The notes under the pieces: model-generated | Database searches by the model: none | What the model was told of the DNA's origin: nothing | What the model saw: only the letters and a program-made list of their open reading frames with translations | Shown here: positions 18,495 to 27,873 of the stretch, in pieces | Numbering within the stretch: position 1 is the stretch's first letter | How the letters are laid out: every line of letters starts with the position of its first letter | Program-made: the position numbers and the translations under genes | Source of the DNA: Natrinema mahii | GTDB lineage: Archaea > Halobacteriota > Halobacteria > Halobacteriales > Natrialbaceae | Assembly: GCA_000690595.2 (NCBI GenBank) | Contig: JHUT02000011.1 | Location: 1-51,408, forward strand | DNA: 51,408 nucleotides | Reading direction: 5' to 3'

Positions 18495-19460
18495 ATGGCA
18501 GCGATCGAACTCGAGGGGCTCACGAAAGATTACGGCGAGGTACTCGCCAACGACGACGTCACGTTCGCCGTCGAGGAGGGGGAGATCTTCGGCTATCTCG
18601 GCCCCAACGGCGCGGGGAAAACGACGACGATCCGGACGTTGCTCGGACTGCTCTCGCCGACCGCGGGGACGGCTCGGTTGCTCGGCAACGACGTGACCGA
18701 CGAGGCCCAACTGCTCGCGGCCAAACGCCGGCTCGGCTACCTCCCCGACGATCCGGGGTTCGACGAGACGGCGACCGGCCGGGCGGTCCTCGACCTCCAC
18801 GCATCGCTCAAGGGCGACGAGCGAAGCGCGGAGTTGCTCGAGCTGTTCGATCCGCCGCTCGATCGCGAAATCAGGGAGTACTCGCGCGGCAACGTCCAGA
18901 AACTGGGGCTGGTGACGACGTTCATGCACGATCCCGACCTGGTGATTCTCGACGAGCCGACCAGCGGGCTCGATCCCCTCCTCCAACAGCGGTTCAACGA
19001 GTTCGTCCGGGCCGAACGCGAGCGCGGACTGACGGTGTTTTTCTCCTCGCACATCCTGAGCGAGGTGCGAAAGCTATGCGACCGCGTCGGCATCATCCGT
19101 GACGGCCGACTCGTCACGGTCGAGCCGGTGGAATCGCTGCTGGACAGGAGCGGCAAGTTCGTCCGGTTACACGCCGCGGAGGCGATCCCGGTCGACGCCC
19201 TCGAGATCGACGGGGTCCACGGCATCGAGTCCGATACGGGGCCGAGCGACGGGACCGAATACGCGTTCACCTTCACCGGCGACGTCAACGCCCTGCTCGC
19301 GGCCCTCCGGGAGTACCGATTGCACGATCTGTCGATCGAGGAAGCGCCGCTCGACGAGGTCTTCATGCGGTTCTACGACGATAGTGACGGGGATGAACCG
19401 AACGGGGCGGACCTGGCCGTGGGGCCCGGTGCGGCGGGCGGGGGTGTGGACGATGTTTGA
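18495..19460 (+). CDS. ABC transporter ATP-binding protein (drug/antibiotic exporter type)
   Basis: This 321-residue ATPase starts at MAAIELEGL (18495); an upstream ATG at 18474 would add seven atypical residues. It has Walker A GPNGAGKTT, the Q-loop region replaced by RRLGYLPDDP, the signature as YSRGNVQKLG, Walker B LVILDEPTSGLD and the switch histidine in FSSHILSEV. The C-terminal 100 residues form the accessory domain usual in ABCB/Nod-type exporters. The signature differs from LSGGQ, as is common in this subfamily. It overlaps the permease start by eight bases. The substrate is unknown. Confidence 0.9.
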   Translation: MAAIELEGLTKDYGEVLANDDVTFAVEEGEIFGYLGPNGAGKTTTIRTLLGLLSPTAGTARLLGNDVTDEAQLLAAKRRLGYLPDDPGFDETATGRAVLDLHASLKGDERSAELLELFDPPLDREIREYSRGNVQKLGLVTTFMHDPDLVILDEPTSGLDPLLQQRFNEFVRAERERGLTVFFSSHILSEVRKLCDRVGIIRDGRLVTVEPVESLLDRSGKFVRLHAAEAIPVDALEIDGVHGIESDTGPSDGTEYAFTFTGDVNALLAALREYRLHDLSIEEAPLDEVFMRFYDDSDGDEPNGADLAVGPGAAGGGVDDV

Positions 19461-20238
19461 ACTGACCGCCTACGACGGCCGCCGCCGGATCCGGGGCAGC
19501 GTGTATCTCTCGATCGGGCTCTCCCTGCTCGCCGCGATGGTCGTCTGGGTCTACCCCTCCTTCGAGGCCGAAATCGACCTCGAGGGGCTGTTGGCGGCCT
19601 ATCCCGAGCCAATCTTGCAGGTGATGGGGGTACAGACGATGACGAGTCTGGCGGGCTTTCTCTCGTTCGAACTCTACACCTTCGGCTGGATCATCATGCT
19701 GGGACTGTATCTGGCCTACAGCACTGCGGGGACGATCGCCGACGACGTCGACCGCGGGCGGATGGACGTATTGCTGGCGATGCCGATCTCCCGACGGCGG
19801 CTGGTCGCCGAGCGGTTCGGGGCGATGGCCGTCCCGATCGTCGGTGCCAACCTCCTCCCGCCGCTTGTCGTCTACGTCGGTGCCGAACTGATCGATCATC
19901 CGATCCCCGCCGCCGACGTCCTCGCGGTCCACCTGCTCTCGATCCCGTATCTGTTCGCCTGCGCCGGGATCGGCCTGCTCGCGTCCGTGATCGTCGATCG
20001 GGCGGCGATCGCCCAGCGGGTGGCACTGGGCGTGACCTTCGCGCTCTTTCTCTCCGAATCGCTGCTGTCGGGGACCGACGCCGAGGTCGTCGGCGCGATC
20101 GCACCGATGCGGTACTACGATCCCAACGCCGTCCTGCTCGAGGGGAACTACGACCTCCTCGGCGCGGGGATCTTGGTGGCGATGACCGCCGTCCTCCTCG
20201 CGGCGAGCCAGTTGTGGTTCGGGCGACGAGACGTCTGA
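19453..20238 (+). CDS. ABC-2 type transporter permease
   Basis: This 261-residue protein has about six membrane segments and begins MFELTAYDGRRRIRG inside the end of the ATPase gene. The sequence EIDLEGLLAAYPEP and the first cytoplasmic loop DDVDRGRMDVLLAMPISRRRL are typical of the haloarchaeal ABC-2 permeases that pair with such ATPases. It would form a homodimeric exporter with two copies of the ATPase. Substrate and direction are inferred from family, not seen. Confidence 0.85.
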   Translation: MFELTAYDGRRRIRGSVYLSIGLSLLAAMVVWVYPSFEAEIDLEGLLAAYPEPILQVMGVQTMTSLAGFLSFELYTFGWIIMLGLYLAYSTAGTIADDVDRGRMDVLLAMPISRRRLVAERFGAMAVPIVGANLLPPLVVYVGAELIDHPIPAADVLAVHLLSIPYLFACAGIGLLASVIVDRAAIAQRVALGVTFALFLSESLLSGTDAEVVGAIAPMRYYDPNAVLLEGNYDLLGAGILVAMTAVLLAASQLWFGRRDV

Positions 20239-20343
20239 ACGCGACGCGGGCCGGCTCCGCGTCGCCCTCGAGCGGGACCGGGACCGAGCCCGCCGACGGG
20301 CCCGTCGATGCCCTATTCCGGTCGGGGACCCAACGACCGCGCG

Positions 20344-21345
20344 ATGCGTTCACGAGCGTGGGTACAGCGCCACCAGATTGCCGTCTACGCGGTCGCAGTC
20401 GCGGCCGCCGTCGGAATCGGGCTGGGACGACCGTCGACGGCGTCGGTCTTCCAGCGACTCATCACGCCCGTGCTGGCGGTGTTGCTGTACGTGACCTTCC
20501 TCGAGATTCCGTTCGTCCGGTTTCGGGCGGCGGTCACCAACGGCCGGTTCATGGCCGGCGCGCTCGTCCTGAACTTCCTCGTCGTTCCGATCGTCGTCTA
20601 CGGACTCACCCGGTTCCTCCCGGACTCACCCGTCGTTCTGGTCGGCGTGTTCATGGTGTTGTTGACGCCGTGTATCGACTACGTGATCGCGTTCACCGAC
20701 CTCGCCGGGGGTGACGCCGAACAACTCACCGCCGCGACGCCGGCCCTGCTGCTCCTGCAACTGCTGTTCCTGCCCGCGTACCTCTGGCTGTTCATGGGCG
20801 AGGGGATCGCGGCCGTCGTCGAGCCCGGCCCCTTCCTCGAGGCGTTTCTCCTGTTGATCGCCGTGCCGCTGGCGCTGGCGTGGGGCACCGAGATCGGAGC
20901 GACCCGCTCGCCGACCGCCCGCTGGTGGCAGTCGGCGATGGGGTGGCTGCCGGTCCCGATGATGGGCGCGACCCTGCTGGTGGTGATCGCCTCGCAGCTC
21001 CCACGGGTACGGGACTCGATCGACCAAATCGCGGCCGTCGTCCCCGTTTACGTCGCCTTTCTGGTCGTCATGCCGCTTCTCGGCCGAGTCGCGGCGGGAC
21101 TGCTCCGATTGGACACCGGCTCGAGCCGGGCGCTGGTCTTCACCGCCGTCACCCGGAACTCGCTGGTCGTCCTGCCGCTGGCGCTCGCGCTGCCGGCGGG
21201 GTACGAACTGGCACCGGCGGTCGTCGTCACCCAGACGCTGGTCGAACTGGCCGGGATGGTCGTCCTCACCCGCGTCGTGCCCGCGTGGCTCGTGCCCGAC
21301 GCCCCGGATCCGATCCCCGTCCCCGGCGTCGCGTTCGAGGAGTGA
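20344..21345 (+). CDS. ACR3/bile-acid:sodium symporter family transporter (arsenic resistance-like)
   Basis: This 333-residue protein has about ten membrane helices. The conserved segment LLTPCIDYVIAFTDLAGGD resembles the ACR3 arsenite transporter motif around its essential cysteine, and the second half has the matching VFTAVTRNSLVVLPLALALP. The ATG at 20344 is preferred over 20308 because the family starts with a short basic tail before helix 1. No ars regulator or reductase is nearby, so arsenite may not be its substrate. Confidence 0.75.
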   Translation: MRSRAWVQRHQIAVYAVAVAAAVGIGLGRPSTASVFQRLITPVLAVLLYVTFLEIPFVRFRAAVTNGRFMAGALVLNFLVVPIVVYGLTRFLPDSPVVLVGVFMVLLTPCIDYVIAFTDLAGGDAEQLTAATPALLLLQLLFLPAYLWLFMGEGIAAVVEPGPFLEAFLLLIAVPLALAWGTEIGATRSPTARWWQSAMGWLPVPMMGATLLVVIASQLPRVRDSIDQIAAVVPVYVAFLVVMPLLGRVAAGLLRLDTGSSRALVFTAVTRNSLVVLPLALALPAGYELAPAVVVTQTLVELAGMVVLTRVVPAWLVPDAPDPIPVPGVAFEE

Positions 21346-21393
21346 GCGTGGGCGAGACGGTTACCGTCCCGGATCTCGCCCGCCCGACCCCGA

Positions 21394-22062
21394 CTACGGC
21401 GACCGGTCGTCGTGAGACACCGTGTTCTCGACGAGCGTCTCGACGCCGCGGCGGAACCGCTCCGACGCCGCGTTCTGCGAGATGCCGAGCCGGTCGCCGA
21501 GTTCGGCCAGCGTACAGGATCGCGGAATGTCGAGATAGCCGGCCTCGACGGCGGCGACGAGCGCTTCGCGCTGGCGGTCCGTCAGCCCGAACTGCGACCG
21601 GGCGTTCCCGCCGCCGGCGGAGTCGGTGTCGCGGAGCTTCCGGACGTCGACCTCGAGATCGCGCTCGAGGAAGAGTCCGTGGAACCGCTCGAGCGCCTCG
21701 TCGTCGGGAAAGGCGATGCGAAAGAGCCACCCCTCGTGGGTCGCGGTCACGTCCTGTAAGACGCCGCCCTCCTCGATCACGGTCGGGTAGACGCTTGATG
21801 CCTCCCCCTCGGGGGTCAGCTCGAGGTGATAGAGCCACCGGTCGTCGAACGCGGCCGTCTGCAGGGGCGCTGTGACGGTCGGGTCCGCCTCGAGACCCGC
21901 TTCGAAGGCCGCACGTTCGTCGTCGCCGTCGATCCAGACGAGCATTCGGTGGTCGCCGTCCGCGGTGAGATCCGATTGCTCCCACGTGGCGGTCACGCCG
22001 GGAGCGTGCGATAACGCGTCGCGAAGAATGGGGTAGTCGATCAGCAGCGTCGCGAGTAGCAT
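21394..22062 (-). CDS. Bat-like HTH_10 transcription regulator
   Basis: This 222-residue protein has an N-terminal Bat-type domain of about 150 residues (MLLATLLIDYPILRDAL onward) and a C-terminal HTH_10 domain from [21 protein letters not shown]. It is convergent with the ACR3-like gene and divergent from the small winged-helix gene at 22187 across 124 bases. No cofactor-binding motif can be named. It may control either neighbour, which is inference. Confidence 0.8.
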   Translation of the reverse strand: MLLATLLIDYPILRDALSHAPGVTATWEQSDLTADGDHRMLVWIDGDDERAAFEAGLEADPTVTAPLQTAAFDDRWLYHLELTPEGEASSVYPTVIEEGGVLQDVTATHEGWLFRIAFPDDEALERFHGLFLERDLEVDVRKLRDTDSAGGGNARSQFGLTDRQREALVAAVEAGYLDIPRSCTLAELGDRLGISQNAASERFRRGVETLVENTVSHDDRSP

Positions 22063-22186
22063 CCAAGATATCGATGTAAGACGCCGCGCCGTATCCCGGT
22101 TTCGGCCGAACGGATGCCGATGGCGGATAAACGGCGTGAATACTGCCGCGCCGCAACTATCCGACGGACCGGTCCATTGACGAACG

Positions 22187-22558
22187 ATGAATCACCAAGA
22201 CGGGACGGAGGGTGGAGCGCAGCCAGAGATCGATCGGGCGTTCGATGCGTTGAGCGATCCGTGTCGTCGGTCCGTCTGTCGGTATGCGATGCGAACGGAC
22301 GCGTCGCGTCTCGACCACGCGGAGATCGCCGACTACGTCGTCGACCGGACGCCCGCGGACCGCGACCGACAGGCCGTCGCGACGGAGCTGCGCCACGTTC
22401 ACCTGCCGAAACTCGAGGCCGCCGGGCTGCTCGAGTACGATCGGGACGGCGGCGCCGTCCGCGCCGACCGCGAGCGGATCGCCGACCGGCTCGAGTTGCT
22501 CCGCGCGACGGTCGCGGAGCTACAGGCGGATCCCGCCGATAGCTATCGTCGCCACTGA
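22187..22558 (+). CDS. Small winged-helix protein (DUF7344-like)
   Basis: This 123-residue protein has the haloarchaeal DUF7344-type ArsR-like winged helix: FDALSDPCRRSVCRYAM opens it, HVHLPKLEAAGLLEYD holds the recognition region and wing, and a C-terminal helix could dimerise. It is a likely DNA-binding regulator. It is divergent from the Bat-like gene. The effector is unknown; the family name is from memory. Confidence 0.7.
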   Translation: MNHQDGTEGGAQPEIDRAFDALSDPCRRSVCRYAMRTDASRLDHAEIADYVVDRTPADRDRQAVATELRHVHLPKLEAAGLLEYDRDGGAVRADRERIADRLELLRATVAELQADPADSYRRH

Positions 22559-22639
22559 CAGTCATTGCACACCTGATCGCACGACAGCGCTGCGATCAGG
22601 GACATCGTTTCAGCGGCGACTCTCGGCACCGAGACGATC

Positions 22640-23326
22640 TCACACGACATCGCCGCGAACCGTCACGCCGTCTTGCTGTTCTCGCCAGGCGTGGAGCTCT
22701 CGCGCGGCGGTCTCGGCCTCGTCGTCGTCCAGTCCGAGCATCTCGAGGGCCGCCGATAGCGTCGGTAGGGCCAGTTCGCCCTCGCGGAGCTTCCGGAACG
22801 CCTCGTCGCTTCGCGTGCCTTCGGCCCAGAGACAGACGCCGCGGGGATCGAGCAACCGCGTGTAGTCCTCGCGCAGTCGCGCGCCGCGCAACCGCTGGGT
22901 CACGTTGTCCTCGAAGGAGGCGTTACAGACCTCGAGGTGGATCGGTTCGTCGTCCCCGAGGAGGTGGGCGGCCAGACACTGCTCGGGCGCGGCGTGGCCG
23001 TTCGCGTTGGCCCGAAGGAGTTCCGGATGCTCGCGGGCCCAGTCCGCGCGGACGGATTTGCCGACGCCCGCGACGCCGTGGGAGTCCCGGAACGCGGCGT
23101 CGGGGTCCGCCTCGTGATCGCCTCCGCCACCGGTCGGGTCGCTGTCGTCGCGCACGAGAACGTCTTTCGTCACGTACACGTCCAGCCGCTCGACGGGATC
23201 GAGGCCCAACGCGACGTCGCCGAACGCCCATACCTCCCGGACCGGCACGGGCAACCGCTCGTTCGCGACGGTCGCCACGAGATCCTCGAGTCGGTCGACC
23301 GCCGCCTCCCGATCGAATCCACTCAT
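22640..23326 (-). CDS. Conserved haloarchaeal protein (DUF7095-like)
   Basis: This 228-residue soluble acidic protein starts at MSGFDREAAVDRL (23326), nine codons inside the longest frame, where the conserved sequence begins. The N-terminal region VPVREVWAFGDVALGLDPVERLDVYVTKD has a G-D-x-A-L-G-x-x-P-V-x-R-L-D-x-Y pattern that recalls a nucleotidyltransferase-like strand-loop, but key catalytic acids cannot be assigned with certainty. I believe it matches the haloarchaeal family DUF7095. Function is unknown. It is divergent from the hydrolase at 23491. Confidence 0.65.
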   Translation of the reverse strand: MSGFDREAAVDRLEDLVATVANERLPVPVREVWAFGDVALGLDPVERLDVYVTKDVLVRDDSDPTGGGGDHEADPDAAFRDSHGVAGVGKSVRADWAREHPELLRANANGHAAPEQCLAAHLLGDDEPIHLEVCNASFEDNVTQRLRGARLREDYTRLLDPRGVCLWAEGTRSDEAFRKLREGELALPTLSAALEMLGLDDDEAETAARELHAWREQQDGVTVRGDVV

Positions 23327-23490
23327 CGGTCGCCGTTGGGGCCGGACGCGCAAAGTCGTTTCTCAGTCGCGACTGCTCGCACGGCCTCCGGCCGGCGAAC
23401 GACCGCCGACCTGCGGTCGGCGGCCACGACCGTCACGAGCGATGGATCGAGAGATCAGGTTTTTTACCGATTCGCGGCGAACGCAAACCC

Positions 23491-24210
23491 ATGCGACACC
23501 GGATCTTCAACGAGGACGGCGACGCGGAACTCGTCTTCGTCATGGGCTGGGGCAACCGCTGGACCCACGAGAACGTCAGCTGGCTCATCGGGCAGCTGAC
23601 CGCGGCCGGCTATCGGGTCCACGCGTTCGAACTCCCGACGAACATCGACGATTTCAAAGCCGACTGGCTCGAGCCCGTCGCCGAGTACGTCCGCGACCTC
23701 GAGGGCTATCAACTGCTGGGCCACAGCGCCGGTTCGCTGGTGGCACAGGCCCTCGACGGCGCGGACAACCACGTCTACCTGAGCCCGTGGTGGGGGTACG
23801 GCGAGGGGTTCCCGGAACCGGTGTTGGAGGCCGTCTCGAAGCTCCCGACGACGTTCCCCTGTCTCCCGACCGGCGGCTTCGACCGCGAGGACCTCGGCCG
23901 AGAGGCGACCGATCACCAACTCGAGACGACCCCGTCGTGGGTGTCGCCGGCGTTCATTCGGGAGACCCGCCGCGCACAACGGGAGTTGCTGACGATCGAT
24001 CACGACGCCGTCGTCTTCTGCTCGCTGCGCGATCCCGTCATCAGCCTGCGGCCGATCGGCGAGCGGGTCCCCGCCGACCACGTCGTCCTCTACGACGGCG
24101 GCCACGAACTGTTCTCCTCGCCGGGCCGCGAACGGTACGTCGACCCCTTGCTGGCCGCCCTCGAGGACGGGGCCGACGCCGTCGAGGACCGGGAACGGAT
24201 CCCCGTCTGA
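23491..24210 (+). CDS. Alpha/beta hydrolase
   Basis: This 239-residue alpha/beta hydrolase has the nucleophile elbow GHSAGS (about residues 78-83), an oxyanion region MGWGNRWTHENVSW after the first strands, a late acid in CSLRDPVI and the catalytic histidine in GGHELF. It is a single domain with no signal peptide, so it is cytoplasmic. The substrate could be an ester, amide or thioester. It precedes ncsA by 158 bases and may be transcribed separately. Confidence 0.8.
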   Translation: MRHRIFNEDGDAELVFVMGWGNRWTHENVSWLIGQLTAAGYRVHAFELPTNIDDFKADWLEPVAEYVRDLEGYQLLGHSAGSLVAQALDGADNHVYLSPWWGYGEGFPEPVLEAVSKLPTTFPCLPTGGFDREDLGREATDHQLETTPSWVSPAFIRETRRAQRELLTIDHDAVVFCSLRDPVISLRPIGERVPADHVVLYDGGHELFSSPGRERYVDPLLAALEDGADAVEDRERIPV

Positions 24211-24368
24211 GCCGCGGGCGGGACGACTCCGAACAGTTGGCGCCGACCCGTCTCGGTCGATTCGGCCGCCTCGAGAGGCGACGAGACGGCTCCGATCACC
24301 GGTCGAGACGGCCCGCTGCGCTCCGGCAGCCGAAACCGTGATTGGCGGCGGCCGACAACGGCCCGCTA

Positions 24369-25328
24369 ATGGACTGTACCCGATGCGACGAGGACGCGGT
24401 CATGCACGCCGCCTACTCCGGCTCTCATCTCTGCGCGGACCACTTCCGCGAGTCGGTCGAAAAGCGGGTCCGACGGCGCGTCCGACGGGACGATCTCGTC
24501 CCCCACGACGCGACGCCCGAGGACCCCGAGACCTGGGTGATCGGGCTCTCCGGCGGGAAAGACAGCGTCGTCCTCACGCAGATCCTCCACGACACCTTCG
24601 CCGAAGACCCCCGCATCGAACTCGTCGGGCTGACGATCCACGAGGGCATCGAAGGCTATCGCGACGAGTCCGTCGAGGCCTGCGTCGAACTCAGCGAGGA
24701 GTTGGGTATCCGCCACGAACTCGTCAGCTACGCCGAGGAGTTCGGCGTCCGCATGGACGAGGTCGTCGAGGACGACCCCGAAAACATGGCCGCCTGTGCC
24801 TACTGTGGCGTCTTCCGGCGCGACCTGCTCGAGAAGTACGCCGAAAGGCTCGAGGCCGACCTGCTGCTGACCGGTCACAATCTCGACGACGAGGCCCAGA
24901 CCGCGCTGATGAACTTCCTCGAGGGCGACGTCGAACAGATCGCGAAACACTTCGACGCCAGCCTCGGCCCCCTCTCGGAACGGGACGAACAAGACGAGTT
25001 CGTCCCGCGCGCGAAACCGTTGCGTGACGTCCCCGAGAAGGAAGTCGCCCTCTATGCCCACATCAACGATCTGCCGGCCCACATCACCGAGTGTCCCCAC
25101 GCCAGCGAGGCCTACCGCGGCGAGATCCAGCAGTTGCTCTACGACCTCGAGGAGAACCACCCCGGCACCCGCCACTCGATCATCGCGGGCTACGAGGACC
25201 TCGCATCGATCGCCGCCGACGAGTACGGCGGCGACGACGGTGCCGACCTCCAGGAGTGTGTCGAGTGTGGCTCGACGACGACCCGCGAGGTCTGTCGGAA
25301 GTGCTCGCTACTCGAGTCGCTGGCCTGA
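24369..25328 (+). CDS. ncsA: tRNA 2-thiouridine synthetase NcsA (TtuA/Ncs6 family)
   Basis: This 319-residue ATP pyrophosphatase adenylates and thiolates U34 of tRNAs in archaea, with a SAMP-type sulfur carrier. The N-terminal zinc site reads MDCTRC and HLCADH. The PP-loop is GLSGGKDS, the catalytic cysteine lies in CAYCGVFRR, TGHNLDDEAQT follows, and a C-terminal zinc ribbon is ECVECG with CRKC. The start at 24369 is fixed by the zinc-ribbon N-terminus. In Haloferax this protein is itself a samp2 target. Confidence 0.93.
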   Translation: MDCTRCDEDAVMHAAYSGSHLCADHFRESVEKRVRRRVRRDDLVPHDATPEDPETWVIGLSGGKDSVVLTQILHDTFAEDPRIELVGLTIHEGIEGYRDESVEACVELSEELGIRHELVSYAEEFGVRMDEVVEDDPENMAACAYCGVFRRDLLEKYAERLEADLLLTGHNLDDEAQTALMNFLEGDVEQIAKHFDASLGPLSERDEQDEFVPRAKPLRDVPEKEVALYAHINDLPAHITECPHASEAYRGEIQQLLYDLEENHPGTRHSIIAGYEDLASIAADEYGGDDGADLQECVECGSTTTREVCRKCSLLESLA

Positions 25329-25524
25329 CTCGCCACCAGCAGCCGATCTGCCGTTTCAGTTCCGTATACAGTCGTAAACGCCACCTTCGAGAATCGGAAG
25401 GCCGAAATTGTAACTCCCCGACGACCGGCCGCTCCTGATCGTCGTTCACGGCGAGAGTCGGGTGAAAACCGATCGAAAACGGACCGTCGCAGGTGGTGTG
25501 TCGATCGCGGTCGCGGTGTGTCGG

Positions 25525-26712
25525 TTACCGGATGACGTCGACGCCGTTCTTGCGGTCGAGCTCCTCGCGGCCGCCGTCGCTTTGCGCGCCGAAGCCGGTG
25601 TTGCCGGCTTCGACGTTGTTGCTCGCGTCGAAGTCGGTCTCGTCGAGCCCTTCGATGCTCTGGCGGGACTTGTCGGCCTGTTTCTGGGTGGTGGGGCCGA
25701 GTACCTGCGCGCTCTGGACGCCGGTCATGATCGCCATGACCCGGACCTTGCCCTTGTAGGACTCCTGGATGCGCGCGCCCCAGATGACGTTCGCCGAGGC
25801 CTCGAGGCGCTCGGTGATGTTGTCTGCGATGCCCTCGGCCTCTTTGAGCGTGAGGTCGGGGCCGCCGGTGATGTGGACGAGCCCGCCCGAAGCGCCGCGG
25901 TAGTCGACGTCCAGCAGCGGGTGGTTCATCGCGTCCTTGACGACCTCGTCGGTCTTGTTCTTGTCCTGGGTCTCGCCGACCAGCATGACTGCGACCCCGC
26001 CCTGGTTCATGATCGTGGACATGTCGGCGTAGTCCAGGTTGATCAGCGAGGGCTGGGTGATCGTCTCCGAGATCCCCTTGACGGTCTCGGCGATGATCTG
26101 GTCCATCACCGAGAACGCCTTGCCGATCGGCAGATTCGGGACGTAATCGAGCAGTCGGTTGTTGTCCAGCACGATGATCGAGTCGGCCTGCTCGCGCAGC
26201 TTCTCGAGGCCTTCCTCGGCTTTGACCGTGCGGGCACGTTCGACGTTGAACGGCGTCGAGACCATGCCGACGACGATCGCACCCTGATCCTTGGCAATCT
26301 CCGAGACGACGGGGGCGGCACCCGTGCCGGTGCCACCGCCCATCCCGGCGGTCACGAACACGAGGTCCGCGTCGCCGAGGACGTCTTTGATCGTGCTCTG
26401 GGCCATCTCGGTGGCGCGTTCGCCCATCGAGGGGTCGCCACCGGCACCCAGCCCGTTGGTGAGCGATTTGCCGACGAGGATCTTCGTGTCGGCCTCGATC
26501 ATCTTGAGGTGCTGTTTGTCCGTGTTGATCGCGATCGTGTCGGCACCGTCGACGCCGATGTTGTACAGGCGGTTGATGGTGTTGTTGCCGGCACCGCCAC
26601 AGCCGACGATGACGATCCGCGGATCGCCGAACTCGTCGTCGTCCATCGAGACGTCCATCTCCCGGGCCTCTTCCTCCGCGTTCTCCAAGGCGTCCTGAAC
26701 GATATCCTGCAT
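25525..26712 (-). CDS. ftsZ2: Cell division protein FtsZ2
   Basis: This 395-residue tubulin homologue polymerises at mid-cell with FtsZ1 and drives constriction in haloarchaea. The opening [20 protein letters not shown] and the 30-residue acidic N-terminal extension identify FtsZ2, not FtsZ1. The tubulin signature GGGTGTG lies at about 125-131, with the nucleotide-binding GCGGAGNN at 38-45 and the T7 region following DYAD. The C-terminal tail from about 345 is less conserved and is polar. The gene starts two bases after the stop of cdrS and is certainly in the same transcript. It is convergent with ncsA across 196 bases that hold nothing recognisable. Confidence 0.97.
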   Translation of the reverse strand: MQDIVQDALENAEEEAREMDVSMDDDEFGDPRIVIVGCGGAGNNTINRLYNIGVDGADTIAINTDKQHLKMIEADTKILVGKSLTNGLGAGGDPSMGERATEMAQSTIKDVLGDADLVFVTAGMGGGTGTGAAPVVSEIAKDQGAIVVGMVSTPFNVERARTVKAEEGLEKLREQADSIIVLDNNRLLDYVPNLPIGKAFSVMDQIIAETVKGISETITQPSLINLDYADMSTIMNQGGVAVMLVGETQDKNKTDEVVKDAMNHPLLDVDYRGASGGLVHITGGPDLTLKEAEGIADNITERLEASANVIWGARIQESYKGKVRVMAIMTGVQSAQVLGPTTQKQADKSRQSIEGLDETDFDASNNVEAGNTGFGAQSDGGREELDRKNGVDVIR

Positions 26713-26714
26713 CG

Positions 26715-26894
26715 TTACACCTTGGCCCAGTTGCGTTTGCCGGACTGCTCGTTGGGAGCCTCCCGCTGTTCGTTGATCATCTCGCGAACGGCCGACCGGA
26801 TCGCCTCGCTCCGGTTCGGGAACTCGCCCGCGTCGACCAGTTGCTCTACCTCATCGATCTGCTGTTTCGGGATTCGCAGTGTCACACGCTCCAT
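26715..26894 (-). CDS. cdrS: Ribbon-helix-helix regulator CdrS, short
   Basis: This is a 59-residue ribbon-helix-helix protein: [14 protein letters not shown] forms the ribbon, and [16 protein letters not shown] the two helices with the conserved NRSEAIR turn. It ends SGKRNWAKV. In Halobacterium and Haloferax, CdrS is a master regulator of cell division that is co-transcribed with ftsZ2, and the arrangement here is the same. The ATG is the only sensible start. It is easy to miss because of its length. The upstream region carries repeated GTCTTAC motifs. Confidence 0.93.
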   Translation of the reverse strand: MERVTLRIPKQQIDEVEQLVDAGEFPNRSEAIRSAVREMINEQREAPNEQSGKRNWAKV

Positions 26895-26914
26895 GGTTGT
26901 ATTCCCCGTTGGGG

Positions 26915-27086
26915 GTAAGACGGTGGCGCGCCCCTGTCAGACGCGGCGTGTCTTACGTCGAAACCGCCCGAAGTCGGGCGATTTCCCGTCTTGTCGACGG
27001 GTGTAAGACAATCCGTCTTACGCGACTAAGTCGATGTTTGGCACAGATAATAAAACTTTCCCCGAGGCTGACTTTCAGTGTCTTAC
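26915..27086 (-). promoter_or_regulatory. cdrS-ftsZ2 control region with five GTCTTAC/GTAAGAC motifs
   Basis: On the plus strand the seven-base motif or its complement occurs at 26915-26921, 26950-26956, 27003-27009, 27015-27021 and 27080-27086. The third and fourth form a perfect inverted repeat with a five-base spacer. A minus-strand TATA element (TTTTATTATC, 27055-27046) would start RNA near 27022-27028, so the inverted repeat sits at or just after the start, a position suited to repression. One motif is at -50 to -60 and two are in the leader. The neighbouring RHH proteins CdrL and CdrS are the obvious candidates to bind. Confidence 0.6.
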
Positions 27087-27091
27087 ACTGG

Positions 27092-27673
27092 TCAGCGCTG
27101 GTGAGTGTCCGCCTCGAGAACGTCCGCCGCCGGCGTCCGACGACCACAGCCCGGACAGAACGACCAGTCCGAACGGACCTCGTCGCCGCAGTCACAGAAC
27201 AGCCGCCGGGCGGCCTTCTCGCCGCAGTTGGGACAGTAGACGTGATCGCCCTCGAGGGCCTCCCCACACTGGGTACAGGCGGCGTCTGTCTCCTCGCACG
27301 GCTCCAGCCCGTGATCGGCGTCGTCCGACACCGGTTCGCGCGGGCGCTCGTCCTCGAGTCGGACGTCGTCGATCGCCCCGTCGCGAGTGCCCGTCAGCGA
27401 GACGGAGACAGTCACATCCCGCGGTTCGTCTGACACGCGCGAGCCCGCGGCCTCGAGCCCCAACTCCCGCAGTCGGGCGTCGAGCCGCTCGTCCACGCGT
27501 GCACGAACCAGATCGTCGATCGCCGTCTCCCCGTCACGCTCCGACGCCGACTCGCCGCGACCGCCCTCGAGGTACGCCCGGAGCGCCTCTCGCATCGCCT
27601 CGCTCTTGGAGACCTCGAGGGCCTCGAGTCGATCGACGAGGTCGTCGTCCGCGCGGAACGTGATCTTGCTCAT
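27092..27673 (-). CDS. cdrL: Ribbon-helix-helix zinc-ribbon regulator CdrL, long
   Basis: This 193-residue protein starts at MSKITFRADDDLVDRLE (27673) with an N-terminal ribbon-helix-helix (1-37), a charged linker (about 38-125) and two C-terminal zinc ribbons: CTQC with CPNC (133-150) and CDC with CPGC (160-176). This is the architecture and position of CdrL, the longer partner upstream of cdrS in haloarchaea, where it is known to bind the cdrS promoter. The gene ends six bases after the first GTCTTAC motif. It is divergent from tRNA-Tyr. Confidence 0.88.
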   Translation of the reverse strand: MSKITFRADDDLVDRLEALEVSKSEAMREALRAYLEGGRGESASERDGETAIDDLVRARVDERLDARLRELGLEAAGSRVSDEPRDVTVSVSLTGTRDGAIDDVRLEDERPREPVSDDADHGLEPCEETDAACTQCGEALEGDHVYCPNCGEKAARRLFCDCGDEVRSDWSFCPGCGRRTPAADVLEADTHQR

Positions 27674-27799
27674 GCTCGAACTACCTCCCCTGTTGCCACG
27701 CATCCCATATCAATCATGCTGCTGTTCACGCTCCGTGACACGTCGCAGCCGGTGCGAATAATAACCCTTATGTGTACGAGGGCGGCTACGTTGGAGTGC

Positions 27800-27873
27800 C
27801 CGCCCTTAGCTCAGACTGGTAGAGCAGTCGACTGTAGATCGACTTGCCCCCCGTTCAAATCGGGGAGGGCGGA
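27800..27873 (+). tRNA. tRNA-Tyr (anticodon GTA)
   Basis: A complete 74-base cloverleaf is seen. The acceptor stem is CCGCCCT with AGGGCGG and discriminator A. The D-arm is GCTC/GAGC. The anticodon stem is GTCGA/TCGAC around the loop CTGTAGA, which contains GTA. The T-arm is CCCCG/CGGGG with loop TTCAAAT. The C1-G72 pair and A73 are the archaeal tyrosine identity elements. There is no intron and no encoded CCA. A TATA-like stretch lies at about 27757-27773. Confidence 0.97.

Noticed and set aside
25462-27006. 514-codon frame opposite ftsZ2 and cdrS
   Set aside because: It overlaps three certain features on the other strand and has no family signal; composition matches an antisense shadow.
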